Assembly (NCBI GenBank): GCA_900545315.1
Contig: UQYM01000001.1
Location: 62,001 to 126,000 of the forward strand
Length of the DNA stretch: 64,000 bases
Direction: 5' to 3'
Origin: an uncultured Alistipes sp.
GTDB taxonomy: Bacteria; Bacteroidota; Bacteroidia; Bacteroidales; Rikenellaceae
In this document: one piece after another, positions 35,768 through 44,708 of the stretch
Layout: each line of letters starts with the position of its first letter
How positions within the stretch are numbered: position 1 is the first letter of the stretch
Translations under genes and position numbers: made by a program
The notes under the pieces: generated by a model
The model's database searches: none
Seen by the model: only the letters and a program-made list of their open reading frames with translations
What the model was told of the DNA's origin: nothing

Positions 35768-36490
35768 TTACATCTCGCCGATCAATCCGCGTATCACTAC
35801 GGAGGCGCAATAACATCCGAATAGGGCAGGCATGTAGGAGATGGTGCCGACGTTCGACTTTTTGTTGGTCTCTTCGCAAAGAATCATCGACCCTTCGCGA
35901 ACCGGTTCAGGTGAGAAAACCACCTGAAAACCGCTGCGAATTCCCAATTTGTGCAACCGTTTGCGGAGCATATGGGCCAACGGACAGTGGTGTGATTTGG
36001 AAATATCTTTGATTTCTAAAAGGGTAGGATCTGTTTTGGCTCCTGCTCCCATGGAGCTAACTAATGGAATGTGACGATCCAGGGCCCCTTTGATCAGATT
36101 GACTTTGGGAGCCAACGTGTCAATCGCATCGACAATGTAATCGAAATGGCTGCGATCCAGCAGCGTATCAGTCATGTCGTCTTTGATAAACTCTTGCAGC
36201 ACATCCAACTCAATATCGGGATTGATGTCTCGTAATCGGTCTGCCAAAATATTGGCTTTGGGTGCTCCGATAGTGCTGTGCAGGGCGATCAGTTGTCGAT
36301 TGATGTTGGATGGCGAGACGCAATCGGCATCTACAATCGTCAATTTACCGATCCCACTCCGGGCCAGCATCTCAGCCGCATAGGCGCCCACGCCGCCTAA
36401 ACCTACTACCAATACATGGGCATGTTGAATCATCGTAAGTTTTTCGGTTCCGAGTAGCAGTTCGGTTCGTTCGAGCAAGTTGTCGTTCAT
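35768..36490 (-). CDS. tcdA: tRNA threonylcarbamoyladenosine dehydratase (TcdA/YgdL-like)
   Basis: 240 residues of the ThiF/MoeB/E1-like family. The nucleotide-binding loop is VVGLGGVGAYAAE, followed by VDADCVSPSNINRQL, DAIDTLAPKV and a C-terminal SHHCPLAHMLRKRL segment. The fold and length fit TcdA, which cyclises the t6A modification at tRNA position 37. It has no second E1-type cysteine domain, which argues against ThiF or MoeB. It overlaps the upstream TatD-family gene by 4 bp. Confidence 0.88.
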   Translation of the reverse strand: MNDNLLERTELLLGTEKLTMIQHAHVLVVGLGGVGAYAAEMLARSGIGKLTIVDADCVSPSNINRQLIALHSTIGAPKANILADRLRDINPDIELDVLQEFIKDDMTDTLLDRSHFDYIVDAIDTLAPKVNLIKGALDRHIPLVSSMGAGAKTDPTLLEIKDISKSHHCPLAHMLRKRLHKLGIRSGFQVVFSPEPVREGSMILCEETNKKSNVGTISYMPALFGCYCASVVIRGLIGEM

Positions 36491-37209
36491 GATTGTAGAG
36501 CCGTATTGGTGGTAAAAACTTCAGAAATTAACAAAGAGGTAGAACCAAAAATATGTTGCACGTTGTTGGCTGTTGCTTGTTGAAGTGTCTGCAGCGATTG
36601 CCCGGTTGTTTCGGCAGCCAAAGCGTATATTTCGGTTATCGATCGTTGGCTATCATCGGTCTCGAAGAAGAGGCGATCGAGAGGTACGTGTTGCAGGGCC
36701 TGTTGAGTTTTGGGCGAGGCCCAAGTGCGAGGCCCGAAAGAGAGATAACAACCGGATTGTAACAGCCTGTTGGCCAACTCTGGTGAACCAATATAGCCAT
36801 GAATAATAGAGGTTGTATTTGGATGTTTTTTTAGGACCTCGATCAATTCATTATAGGCTTTTACACAATGAATAATGACCGGGAGTGACCGTTCGGTTGC
36901 TACTTGCAGTTGCCATTCCAACCAAAACTGTTGTTGCTGCTTTTGCTCAGAGGATTTTGCTGTGGTGTAGTCCAATCCAATTTCTCCAATAGCTATGCAA
37001 GATGTGGTAAGTGAGTGAATCAATAAGTCTTGATAATAGGAGGAGTCTGTAGAAGGTATTTGTTCGGCATCCCAAGGGTGAATTCCGACCGTATATGCAT
37101 GGCCTGCAGGTGGTTGTGGGTCAGGAATACGACAGGTGTTCAGGGCTCCGGGATCTCCCCAATGGTTGTGTGTATGTATATCGATATAGGGAGTGGACAG
37201 TTGAGCCAT
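36487..37209 (-). CDS. TatD family metal-dependent hydrolase
   Basis: The ATG at 37209 gives 240 residues. The frame extends upstream but that part has no family similarity. Metal-site motifs are in order: DIHTH at the start, IGEIGLDY, IIHCVKA, IIHGY and FETDD. TatD proteins act as metal-dependent 3'-5' DNA exonucleases or quality-control nucleases; the exact role differs among paralogues. The family is usually about 255 residues, so this copy is slightly short. The stop codon overlaps tcdA by 4 bp. Confidence 0.88.
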   Translation of the reverse strand: MAQLSTPYIDIHTHNHWGDPGALNTCRIPDPQPPAGHAYTVGIHPWDAEQIPSTDSSYYQDLLIHSLTTSCIAIGEIGLDYTTAKSSEQKQQQQFWLEWQLQVATERSLPVIIHCVKAYNELIEVLKKHPNTTSIIHGYIGSPELANRLLQSGCYLSFGPRTWASPKTQQALQHVPLDRLFFETDDSQRSITEIYALAAETTGQSLQTLQQATANNVQHIFGSTSLLISEVFTTNTALQS

Positions 37210-37260
37210 TGCTAAGATGCGGTGAAGCAATATCAGTGATAAATATGACAAATAACTGAA

Positions 37261-37268
37261 CAAAGGTA
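37261..37268 (-). promoter_or_regulatory. Predicted -7 box of the tatD-like/tcdA unit
   Basis: TACCTTTG on the minus strand matches the consensus, about 50 bp before the start codon. No TTG is found 20 bp upstream, so the call is weaker. A plus-strand TACATTTG at 37323-37330 may serve the divergent C1 peptidase gene. Confidence 0.45.
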
Positions 37269-37364
37269 ACAAAATGGTAGGAAATGTTCGATGGTCCTCT
37301 GGATTATATGGAGCTGATTTATTACATTTGTTACCTATTATTGGTTTTAAGAAATTTGTTGGAC

Positions 37365-38579
37365 ATGAAAAAAAGACTGTTTCTGGTTGCAATATTGGGA
37401 ATGTCTATGGTTACGGTTGTGGCCAAGACCCCGAAGAGTACAGATAAAACGAAATCATCTGAACCTGAAACATACCAATTTACCGATTTGAAAACGGTTC
37501 CGGTTACCTCTGTGAAGGATCAATCCCGGTCCGGTACCTGTTGGTGTTTTTCCGGTATGGCCTTGATCGAGAGCGATGCCTTACGGAAAACCGGTGATAC
37601 GCTGGATCTTTCGGAGATGTGGATTGTACGCCATGCCTATTACGACAAAGCGTTGCGTTATGCCCGCATGCATGGTAAAACCAATCTGGATGCCGGTGGA
37701 ATCTCCTATGATGTTCCCTATCTGATGGCGCAGTATGGCATTGTGCCGGATAGCATCTACTCGGGGTTGAATTACGGCACGAAAAACCATGTTCATGGGG
37801 AGGTGAATGCAGTGATTCAGGCCTACATGAATGCGATTATCTCTGCTCCGAATAAAACCCTCTCCACTGCATGGAAAGAGGGACTGAACGGTATTCTGGA
37901 TGCCTATTTTGGTAAGATGCCGGAGACTTTTACTGTCAACGGTAAGAGTTACACCCCGAAGAGTTGGATGGAGGCTTGTCAGATCGATCCTCAGAAGTAT
38001 GTACAGTTGACGTCATTCACACACCATCCCTTCTATGAGAAATTTGTACTGGAGATTCCGGATAACTGGACCGCATCTCAGACTTACAATGTGCCGTTGG
38101 ATGTGCTTCAGCAGGTTATTGACAGCTCTTTGGAGGCCGGCTATGCGGTGAACTGGGCTGCCGATGTCAGCGAAAAAGGTTTTGTCTTCAATAAAGGTTT
38201 TGCGATCGTGCCGGTTACCGATGTGGAAGAGATCAGTGGTTCGGATCGTGTTCGGTGGGCCAACCTGACCGAAGAGGAGGTAAAGAAGATGTCACAAGGT
38301 CCTACGGGGCTCACTCCGGAGAAGAGCATTACCCAACAGATGCGCCAAGAGGCATTCGATAATTACGAGACGACGGATGATCATGGCATGCTGATTGTCG
38401 GTATTGCAGAGGATCAGCAGGGACATCGTTTTTACAAGGTGAAGAACTCTTGGGGCGATAAAGGTTTATACAAAGGGTATTTGTACGTGTCAGTGCCTTA
38501 TGTGCTGTACAAAACCACAGCCATCATGGTGAATAAAGATTCCATTCCTCAGGAGGTAAAAACAAAACTGGGATTGTAA
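37365..38579 (+). CDS. C1-family (bleomycin hydrolase-like) aminopeptidase
   Basis: 404 residues from the ATG at 37365. A signal peptide (MKKRLFLVAILGMSMVTVVA) is followed by a papain-fold peptidase of the PepC/bleomycin hydrolase type. SRSGTCWCFSG holds the nucleophile Cys59, DDHGMLIVG the catalytic His near 340, and VKNSWG the Asn near 361. Classical PepC is cytoplasmic; this one is exported, as in many Bacteroidetes that digest peptides in the periplasm. An earlier in-frame start at 37284 would put sequence before the signal peptide and is unlikely. Confidence 0.9.
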   Translation: MKKRLFLVAILGMSMVTVVAKTPKSTDKTKSSEPETYQFTDLKTVPVTSVKDQSRSGTCWCFSGMALIESDALRKTGDTLDLSEMWIVRHAYYDKALRYARMHGKTNLDAGGISYDVPYLMAQYGIVPDSIYSGLNYGTKNHVHGEVNAVIQAYMNAIISAPNKTLSTAWKEGLNGILDAYFGKMPETFTVNGKSYTPKSWMEACQIDPQKYVQLTSFTHHPFYEKFVLEIPDNWTASQTYNVPLDVLQQVIDSSLEAGYAVNWAADVSEKGFVFNKGFAIVPVTDVEEISGSDRVRWANLTEEEVKKMSQGPTGLTPEKSITQQMRQEAFDNYETTDDHGMLIVGIAEDQQGHRFYKVKNSWGDKGLYKGYLYVSVPYVLYKTTAIMVNKDSIPQEVKTKLGL

Positions 38580-38657
38580 CCTTTTTGATGGGGTGGATAT
38601 GAGTCAAGCCTCATAAGAATAATAGGTATAGATTTAGTTGCAAAATAACATTTGGAC

Positions 38658-40013
38658 ATGTCGAAAGTCATCAAACTGAAAAAAGGGCTGGACATTTCGC
38701 TGGTGGGAGAGGCTCTGCAGGAGAAGGTGCAGCAGCCTTTGCAGGGTGAGTATGCTCTGGTGCCGGATGATTTCCGAGGGGTGATTCCGAAAATGCTGGT
38801 CAAAGAGGGGGAGGCCGTCAAGGTGGGTACTCCGCTGTTTTTTGACAAGTATCATCCTGAGGTGCTCTTTTGTTCACCGGTCAGTGGCACGTTGGCTGCC
38901 GTTGTACGGGGTGCAAAACGTAAGATCATGAAGGTGGTGGTTGCAGCCGATGCAGAGCAGACAGCGGAACATTTTGAGATTCCCGATTTGGCGGTTGCCG
39001 ATAAGGCGGCTGTGACCGAGGTGTTGCTGAAAGCTGGTTTTTGGCCGATGATCAAGCAGCGTCCATTTGGTATCATTGCTGATGCGGCAACGACACCAAA
39101 GGCCATTTTTGTTTCTGGATTCGATTCGGCACCTTTGGCTCCGGATATGAATTATGTCTTGAGCGATCGGTTGGATGATTTGCAAATGGGATTTCGTGTG
39201 TTGGCCAAATTGACTCCGGGTAAAGTCCATTTGGGGTTGAAAGCCGGAAGCCACGGTGTGCTTGACCAGATAGAGAATGTCGAAAAACATTGGTTTGCAG
39301 GGCCTCATCCGGCAGGTAATGTCGGCGTGCAGATCCACCATATTGATCCGATCAATAAAGGTGAACGGGTGTGGACGGTGGATATCCAGCAGGTTGCCAT
39401 GATAGGACGACTGTTCCGAACCGGAAGTCCCGATTTTACGAAGGTGATCGCCGTGACCGGTAGCGAGGTGAAACGCCCTCACTATATGCAGGTCATTGCT
39501 GGAGCCAAAATTGAGGGTATTCTCCCTGACGCTGCCTTAACGAATGCAACGGCACATGTGCGTCGTATCAGTGGAAACGTGTTGACTGGCCGGGCTGTTG
39601 CGACGGATGATTTTCTGGGCTATTACAGCAACCAGGTGACGGTCATCCCCGAGGGAGATCATTACGAACTGTTGGGATGGGGAATGCCTCGATTGAATAA
39701 ATTCTCGGTTTCGCACAGCTACTTTTCGTGGTTGATGCCCCACAAAAAATATGTGCTTGATGCAAACCTCAATGGCGGGAAACGGGCCTTTGTGGTGACA
39801 GGACTCTACGATAAATATTTACCGATGGATATCTATCCGCTCTATCTGCTCAAGGCTATTTTGGCCGGAGACATTGATAAGATGGAGAATTTGGGTATCT
39901 ATGAGGTGATTGAAGAGGATCTGGCTCTGTGTGAGTTTGTCGATCCGTCGAAAAATGATATCCAGGCCATTGTGCGGCAGGGTATCGATCTGATGATTAA
40001 GGAACTGAACTAA
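38658..40013 (+). CDS. nqrA: Na+-translocating NADH:quinone reductase subunit A
   Basis: 451 residues beginning SKVIKLKKGLDI, the NqrA start. FDSAPLAPDMNYVL, HPAGNVGVQIHHIDPI and the C-terminal region ILAGDIDKMENLGIYEVIEEDLALCEF are family features. NqrA is the cytoplasmic subunit that binds the quinone end of the complex. It is the first gene of a complete nqrABCDEF operon with tight spacing. The complex couples NADH oxidation to Na+ export and is the main respiratory NADH dehydrogenase of many Bacteroidetes. Confidence 0.96.
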   Translation: MSKVIKLKKGLDISLVGEALQEKVQQPLQGEYALVPDDFRGVIPKMLVKEGEAVKVGTPLFFDKYHPEVLFCSPVSGTLAAVVRGAKRKIMKVVVAADAEQTAEHFEIPDLAVADKAAVTEVLLKAGFWPMIKQRPFGIIADAATTPKAIFVSGFDSAPLAPDMNYVLSDRLDDLQMGFRVLAKLTPGKVHLGLKAGSHGVLDQIENVEKHWFAGPHPAGNVGVQIHHIDPINKGERVWTVDIQQVAMIGRLFRTGSPDFTKVIAVTGSEVKRPHYMQVIAGAKIEGILPDAALTNATAHVRRISGNVLTGRAVATDDFLGYYSNQVTVIPEGDHYELLGWGMPRLNKFSVSHSYFSWLMPHKKYVLDANLNGGKRAFVVTGLYDKYLPMDIYPLYLLKAILAGDIDKMENLGIYEVIEEDLALCEFVDPSKNDIQAIVRQGIDLMIKELN

Positions 40014-40023
40014 GCCTGCGGTG

Positions 40024-41208
40024 ATGAATGGATTGAGAAAAATATTGGATCGCATCAAACCCGATTTCGAACCCGGGGGCCGTTTCGGTAAATTGCATTC
40101 GACCTTTGATGCGTTTGAAACGTTCCTTTTCGTGCCGAATACAACGACACGTAACGGTAGTCACATTCGCGATGCAATGGACCTGAAACGGACGATGATT
40201 GTGGTAGTGGTGGCTCTGTTGCCCTGCCTGTTGTTTGGTATGTACAATGTCGGTTTGCAACATTTCCGTGCTTTCGGAATGCCCGATATGTCGTTTTGGA
40301 GCTGTTTTGGGTTCGGTTTCTGGAAAGTGTTGCCGATTATCGTTGTCTCTTACGTGGTCGGATTGGGGATCGAATTTATTTCAGCCCAGATTCGCGGCCA
40401 TGAAGTTAACGAAGGTTTCTTGGTAACCGGTTTGCTGATTCCTTTGGTCATGCCGGTGGATGTCCCGCTGTGGATGGTAGCCGTGGCAACAGCCTTTTCT
40501 GTGATTATCGGCAAAGAGGTTTTCGGAGGTACCGGAATGAATATTTTTAACCCGGCACTATTGGCCCGAGCCTTTATTTTCTTTGCTTACACACCTTATA
40601 TCTCTGGTGAAAAGGTGTGGATTGCCGGTTTAAGCAAAGGCGAGGGCGTAGTGGATGGATTTTCCGGTGCGACACCGCTGGGTGATGCCGCAGCTGCCGT
40701 GCTAAATCACGCCCAGGAGATCGTATGGACGCATGGTTCGCCGTTGGAGTGGTTCCTGGGAACAATTCCCGGCTCTATTGGTGAAACTTCGAAAGTGGCA
40801 ATCTTGATTGGCGCCGTCATTCTGTTATGGACGGGTGTCGCTTCGTGGCGTATCATGCTGAGTGTCTTTGCTGGAGGATATCTGATGGGACTGTTGTTCA
40901 ACCTGATCGGAGCCAATGCCTATATGGATATGCCGGCATACTATCATCTGTTGATGGGTGGATTTGCATTCGGAGCAGTCTTTATGGCTACGGATCCTGT
41001 TACGGGCAGTCAAACCAATACAGGTAAATATATTTATGGCTTCCTGATTGGTGTTCTGGCGGTGATGATCCGGGTGGTCAATCCGGGCTATCCGGAAGGC
41101 ATGATGCTTTCGATTCTGTTGATGAATGCGGTGGCTCCGTTGATCGACTATTATGTGGTCGGAGCCAATATCCGCAGACGGACACGGCGACTCAAAACGG
41201 TTAAGTAA
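40024..41208 (+). CDS. nqrB: Na+-translocating NADH:quinone reductase subunit B
   Basis: 394 residues from the ATG at 40024, with about ten membrane helices. DGFSGATPL (Ser214-Thr217) is the site where FMN is linked to threonine by a phosphoester. GGTGMNIFNPALLARAF and ATDPVTGSQTNTGKYIYGF are conserved family stretches. NqrB houses a covalent FMN and riboflavin and forms part of the Na+ path. It follows nqrA by 10 bp. Confidence 0.97.
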   Translation: MNGLRKILDRIKPDFEPGGRFGKLHSTFDAFETFLFVPNTTTRNGSHIRDAMDLKRTMIVVVVALLPCLLFGMYNVGLQHFRAFGMPDMSFWSCFGFGFWKVLPIIVVSYVVGLGIEFISAQIRGHEVNEGFLVTGLLIPLVMPVDVPLWMVAVATAFSVIIGKEVFGGTGMNIFNPALLARAFIFFAYTPYISGEKVWIAGLSKGEGVVDGFSGATPLGDAAAAVLNHAQEIVWTHGSPLEWFLGTIPGSIGETSKVAILIGAVILLWTGVASWRIMLSVFAGGYLMGLLFNLIGANAYMDMPAYYHLLMGGFAFGAVFMATDPVTGSQTNTGKYIYGFLIGVLAVMIRVVNPGYPEGMMLSILLMNAVAPLIDYYVVGANIRRRTRRLKTVK

Positions 41209-41220
41209 GGAGGAGTGAAG

Positions 41221-42102
41221 ATGAATAAGAATAAGAATAGCAATACATATATTATTCTGTACGCCTCGATTATGGTGATTATCGTGGCGGCGGTCCTCTC
41301 ATACGTTTCGCTGTCGCTGGGTAAGATCCAGAGCGAAAACGTGCGAATCGAAAAGATGGGGGATATTCTCCGTTCTGTTGGTCAGGGCAAGGGGGCAGAT
41401 ACGGTGCCTGATAAAGCTGCCTATATCGCCGAACAGTATCAGAAATATATCGTTGATAGTTATGCGGTTGATGCTGCCGGAAATCGGGTTGATGGAGCTG
41501 ATGCCTTCAACTTGTTGATCAACTTGAAGGCGGAGTATGATAAACCGCAGGCTGAACGTCGGTTACCGGTATTTGTCAGCCGTGACGATCAGGGTAAGAC
41601 CAGTTATGTGATTCCCATTTGGGGTAAGGGCCTTTGGGGACCGATTTGGGGATATATTGCCTTGGCTGATGATTGGGATACGGTCAATGGAGCCGTGTTT
41701 GACCACAAGAGCGAAACGCCCGGTTTGGGTGCAGAGATTGCATCGTCTGGCTTCCAGGCTCAGTTCCGGGGTAAACATATTCTGGACAGCGCCGGCAGGG
41801 TAGTGGCCATTGCCGTGGAGAAGGGCGGAGCTGATCCCAACGATCAGCATGCGGTGGACGCCCTTTCGGGAGGAACGCTGACCTCTCGCGGAGTCGAGGA
41901 TATGCTGAAAAGCTGCCTGGGAGATTATGATCACTATATTCAACGGCAACGTGAAGCTGCAGTAGCTTCCGTTTCGACAGCACAGGCTGATGCAGCCGTA
42001 GCGGATACTGTTGCGCAGAGTGGTAGCGTGACAGGTGAACAGGTTTCAGAGGCTGCAAAGTCAGCTTCGTTATCAACTGAAAAATCAGATCGAGATGAGT
42101 GA
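41221..42102 (+). CDS. nqrC: Na+-translocating NADH:quinone reductase subunit C
   Basis: 293 residues. One N-terminal membrane helix precedes a periplasmic FMN-binding domain. The flavinylation motif reads SGGTLTS (Thr219), with Gly in place of the common Ala of SGAT. An Ala/Ser-rich tail of about 45 residues lies after the domain. A good Shine-Dalgarno (AGGAGG at 41208-41213) sits 7 bp before the ATG at 41221, unusual in this window, and supports this start over the GTG at 41215. It overlaps nqrD by 8 bp. Confidence 0.96.
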   Translation: MNKNKNSNTYIILYASIMVIIVAAVLSYVSLSLGKIQSENVRIEKMGDILRSVGQGKGADTVPDKAAYIAEQYQKYIVDSYAVDAAGNRVDGADAFNLLINLKAEYDKPQAERRLPVFVSRDDQGKTSYVIPIWGKGLWGPIWGYIALADDWDTVNGAVFDHKSETPGLGAEIASSGFQAQFRGKHILDSAGRVVAIAVEKGGADPNDQHAVDALSGGTLTSRGVEDMLKSCLGDYDHYIQRQREAAVASVSTAQADAAVADTVAQSGSVTGEQVSEAAKSASLSTEKSDRDE

Positions 42103-42754
42103 TAAAAAGGAAAAGGAGCCGTTTTTCTCGGCAAAGAACCTCAAACTGCTGACCTCACCGTTCGGAGCAACAAACCCGATTACGGTGCAGATTTTGGGTA
42201 TCTGTTCGGCATTGGCTGTTACAGCCAAGTTGAAGCCTGCCTTTGTGATGGCGCTGTCCGTGACGATCGTGACAGGCTTCTCGAGTATGATCATTTCCTT
42301 GATTCGCAAGGGGATACCGGATCGGATTCGTATCATTGTTCAGCTGGTGGTGGTAGCCGCTTTGGTAATTTTGGTCGATCAGGTGCTGAAGGCCTTTGTT
42401 TATGATGTCAGCAAGCAACTCTCGGTGTTTGTGGGCCTGATTATCACCAACTGTATCATTATGGGGCGTATCGAGGCCTTTGCGTTGGGAAACAAACCGT
42501 GGCCCTCGTTCTTGGATGGGATCGGCAATGGACTTGGGTATGGAATGATCCTGTTGATTCTTGGATTCTTCCGGGAACTGTTAGGTGCCGGAACACTCTG
42601 GGGATACCAAATTATTCCTGCAAGCTGGTATATCAAAAACGGTGGTTTTTACGAAAACAACGGTCTGTTGCTGCTGCCTCCGATGGCTCTGATTGGTGTG
42701 GGACTGATCATCTGGGTACAACGAAGCCGCAATAAAAAATTGATAGGAAAATAA
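42095..42754 (+). CDS. nqrD: Na+-translocating NADH:quinone reductase subunit D
   Basis: 219 residues, six membrane helices, starting at the ATG inside the end of nqrC. FVGLIITNCIIMGRIEAFALGNKPWPSFLDG with its conserved Cys, and GFFRELLGAGTLWG, are family hallmarks. NqrD and NqrE are homologous and share an intramembrane iron-sulfur centre between them. Confidence 0.97.
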   Translation: MSDKKEKEPFFSAKNLKLLTSPFGATNPITVQILGICSALAVTAKLKPAFVMALSVTIVTGFSSMIISLIRKGIPDRIRIIVQLVVVAALVILVDQVLKAFVYDVSKQLSVFVGLIITNCIIMGRIEAFALGNKPWPSFLDGIGNGLGYGMILLILGFFRELLGAGTLWGYQIIPASWYIKNGGFYENNGLLLLPPMALIGVGLIIWVQRSRNKKLIGK

Positions 42755-42779
42755 CCCGTACACGGTTAAAACATAGGAT

Positions 42780-43412
42780 ATGGAGAACATACTGAGCATA
42801 TTCGTCAAGGCTGTTTTTGTCGAGAACATGGTGTTTGCCTTCTTCTTCGGCATGTGTTCGTATATTGCAGTCAGCAAAAGCGTCAAAACAGCGATGGGTT
42901 TGGGAATTGCTGTGACGTTTGTCATGGTGACGACCGTACCGTTGAACTATCTGCTCAACGAATATGTGCTTTCACCTGGAGCGCTGGCCTGGATCAACCC
43001 GGAGTTCGGAACCGATGGAGCACATCCGGTTGATTTGAGTTTTTTGAGTTTTATTGTTTTCATCGCTGTCATCGCTTCGTTTGTGCAGCTGGTGGAGATG
43101 GTGGTTGAGAAGTTTACGCCGACCTTATACAACCAATTGGGAATCTTCTTGCCGTTGATTGCTGTAAACTGTGCGATCTTGGGTGGATCACTCTTTATGC
43201 AGGAGCGTGAATACGCGACACTCGGAGAGGCTTCAGCCTTTGCACTGGGCTCTGGGGTAGGTTGGTGGTTGGCCATTGTCTTGATGGCGGCTATCCGGGA
43301 AAAGATGGCCTATTCCAATGTCCCGGCCCCGTTGCAGGGTGCTGGAATCACCTTCATTCTGACCGGTCTGATGGGTATTGCCTTCATGACCTTCCTCGGA
43401 ATTCAATTGTAG
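42780..43412 (+). CDS. nqrE: Na+-translocating NADH:quinone reductase subunit E
   Basis: 210 residues, six membrane helices. ENMVFAFFFGMCSYIAVS and LIAVNCAILGGSLFMQERE contain the conserved cysteines of the NqrD/E iron-sulfur site. It is homologous to NqrD and lies 25 bp after it. Confidence 0.97.
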   Translation: MENILSIFVKAVFVENMVFAFFFGMCSYIAVSKSVKTAMGLGIAVTFVMVTTVPLNYLLNEYVLSPGALAWINPEFGTDGAHPVDLSFLSFIVFIAVIASFVQLVEMVVEKFTPTLYNQLGIFLPLIAVNCAILGGSLFMQEREYATLGEASAFALGSGVGWWLAIVLMAAIREKMAYSNVPAPLQGAGITFILTGLMGIAFMTFLGIQL

Positions 43413-43453
43413 AGATAGAATCGGTGCTGAAATAAACGATTAAAGCGTATAAA

Positions 43454-44698
43454 ATGGGTTTATCTATCATCATAGCTATCGTAGCTTTTCTGATCGTTAC
43501 GTTGATACTGGTGGCACTGCTGCTGTATGCCAAGGCTAAATTGATGCCATCGGGAGAGGTAAAGATCGACATCAATGATGGCCAAAAAGAGTTGACCGTC
43601 TCTCCAGGTGGATCCTTATTGAGTACCCTGGGCAATAACGGTATTTTTCTGCCTTCGGCTTGTGGTGGAGGCGGTTCCTGCGGTATGTGCAAATGTCAAG
43701 TGTTGGAGGGCGGCGGTGAAATTTTGCCTACTGAGGTCAACTTCTTTACGCGTCGTCAACAGGCCGAAAAGTGGCGTTTGGGATGCCAAGTCAAGGTGAA
43801 AGAGAATCTCCGCATTCATATTGACGATGCTGTACTCGGAGTCAAAAAATGGGAGTGCACCGTGGTCTCCAACAACAATGTGGCCACCTTTATCAAGGAG
43901 TTTGTGGTCAAACTGCCCGAAGGGGAGACGCTGAAGTTTCGTTCCGGACAGTACATTCAGATTGACGTCCCGAAATACGATGAGATCAAGTTCAGCGATA
44001 TGGACGTAGCTCCCGAGTATCGTGAAGATTGGGATCAGATGAAGATGTGGGGTTTGGTTACGCACAATCCCGAACCTACCTTCCGGGCCTACTCAATGGC
44101 CAACCATCCTGCTGAGGGGAATATAATTATGTTAAATATTCGTATTGCGACACCGCCTTGGGATCGTGCCACCGGTAGCTTTAAGAAGGTGAATCCTGGT
44201 ATCTGTTCCTCTTACATCTTCTCGAGAAAGCCGGGTGATAAGGTGACGATTTCAGGTCCGTATGGCGATTTCTTTGTCAAGGATACGCCCAACGAAAAGA
44301 TGTTTATTGGCGGTGGAGCAGGTATGGCACCGATGCGTTCACATATTTTCCATCTGTTTAAGACGCTAAAGATTACCACTCCCGTTACCTTCTGGTATGG
44401 GGCACGCTCTCGGCGTGAGATTTTCTACGAACGTGATTTTGAAGAGATCGAAAAGGAATTTCCAAATTTCCAGTTCCACATCGCACTGTCTGATCCCAAA
44501 CCGGACGACAATTGGAGCGGCTATGTGGGATTTATCCATCAGGTCGTGTTCGATAATTATCTGAAAAACCACGAGGCTCCCGAAGATATTGAATACTATC
44601 TGTGTGGTCCTCCGATGATGACGGCTTCGGTCAATCGTATGCTCGATGATTTGGGTGTGCCGCCCGAAAACATTATGTACGATAACTTTGGAGCCTAA
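43454..44698 (+). CDS. nqrF: Na+-translocating NADH:quinone reductase subunit F
   Basis: 414 residues. One N-terminal helix is followed by a 2Fe-2S ferredoxin domain with Cys70, Cys76, Cys79 and Cys111. An FAD-binding domain (FRAYSMANHP) and an NADH-binding domain (MFIGGGAGMAPMRSHIF, YYLCGPPMM) follow. It takes electrons from NADH into the complex. It is the last nqr gene; the metabolite-repair gene starts 10 bp later. Confidence 0.97.
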   Translation: MGLSIIIAIVAFLIVTLILVALLLYAKAKLMPSGEVKIDINDGQKELTVSPGGSLLSTLGNNGIFLPSACGGGGSCGMCKCQVLEGGGEILPTEVNFFTRRQQAEKWRLGCQVKVKENLRIHIDDAVLGVKKWECTVVSNNNVATFIKEFVVKLPEGETLKFRSGQYIQIDVPKYDEIKFSDMDVAPEYREDWDQMKMWGLVTHNPEPTFRAYSMANHPAEGNIIMLNIRIATPPWDRATGSFKKVNPGICSSYIFSRKPGDKVTISGPYGDFFVKDTPNEKMFIGGGAGMAPMRSHIFHLFKTLKITTPVTFWYGARSRREIFYERDFEEIEKEFPNFQFHIALSDPKPDDNWSGYVGFIHQVVFDNYLKNHEAPEDIEYYLCGPPMMTASVNRMLDDLGVPPENIMYDNFGA

Positions 44699-44708
44699 TT
44701 GACGGAAT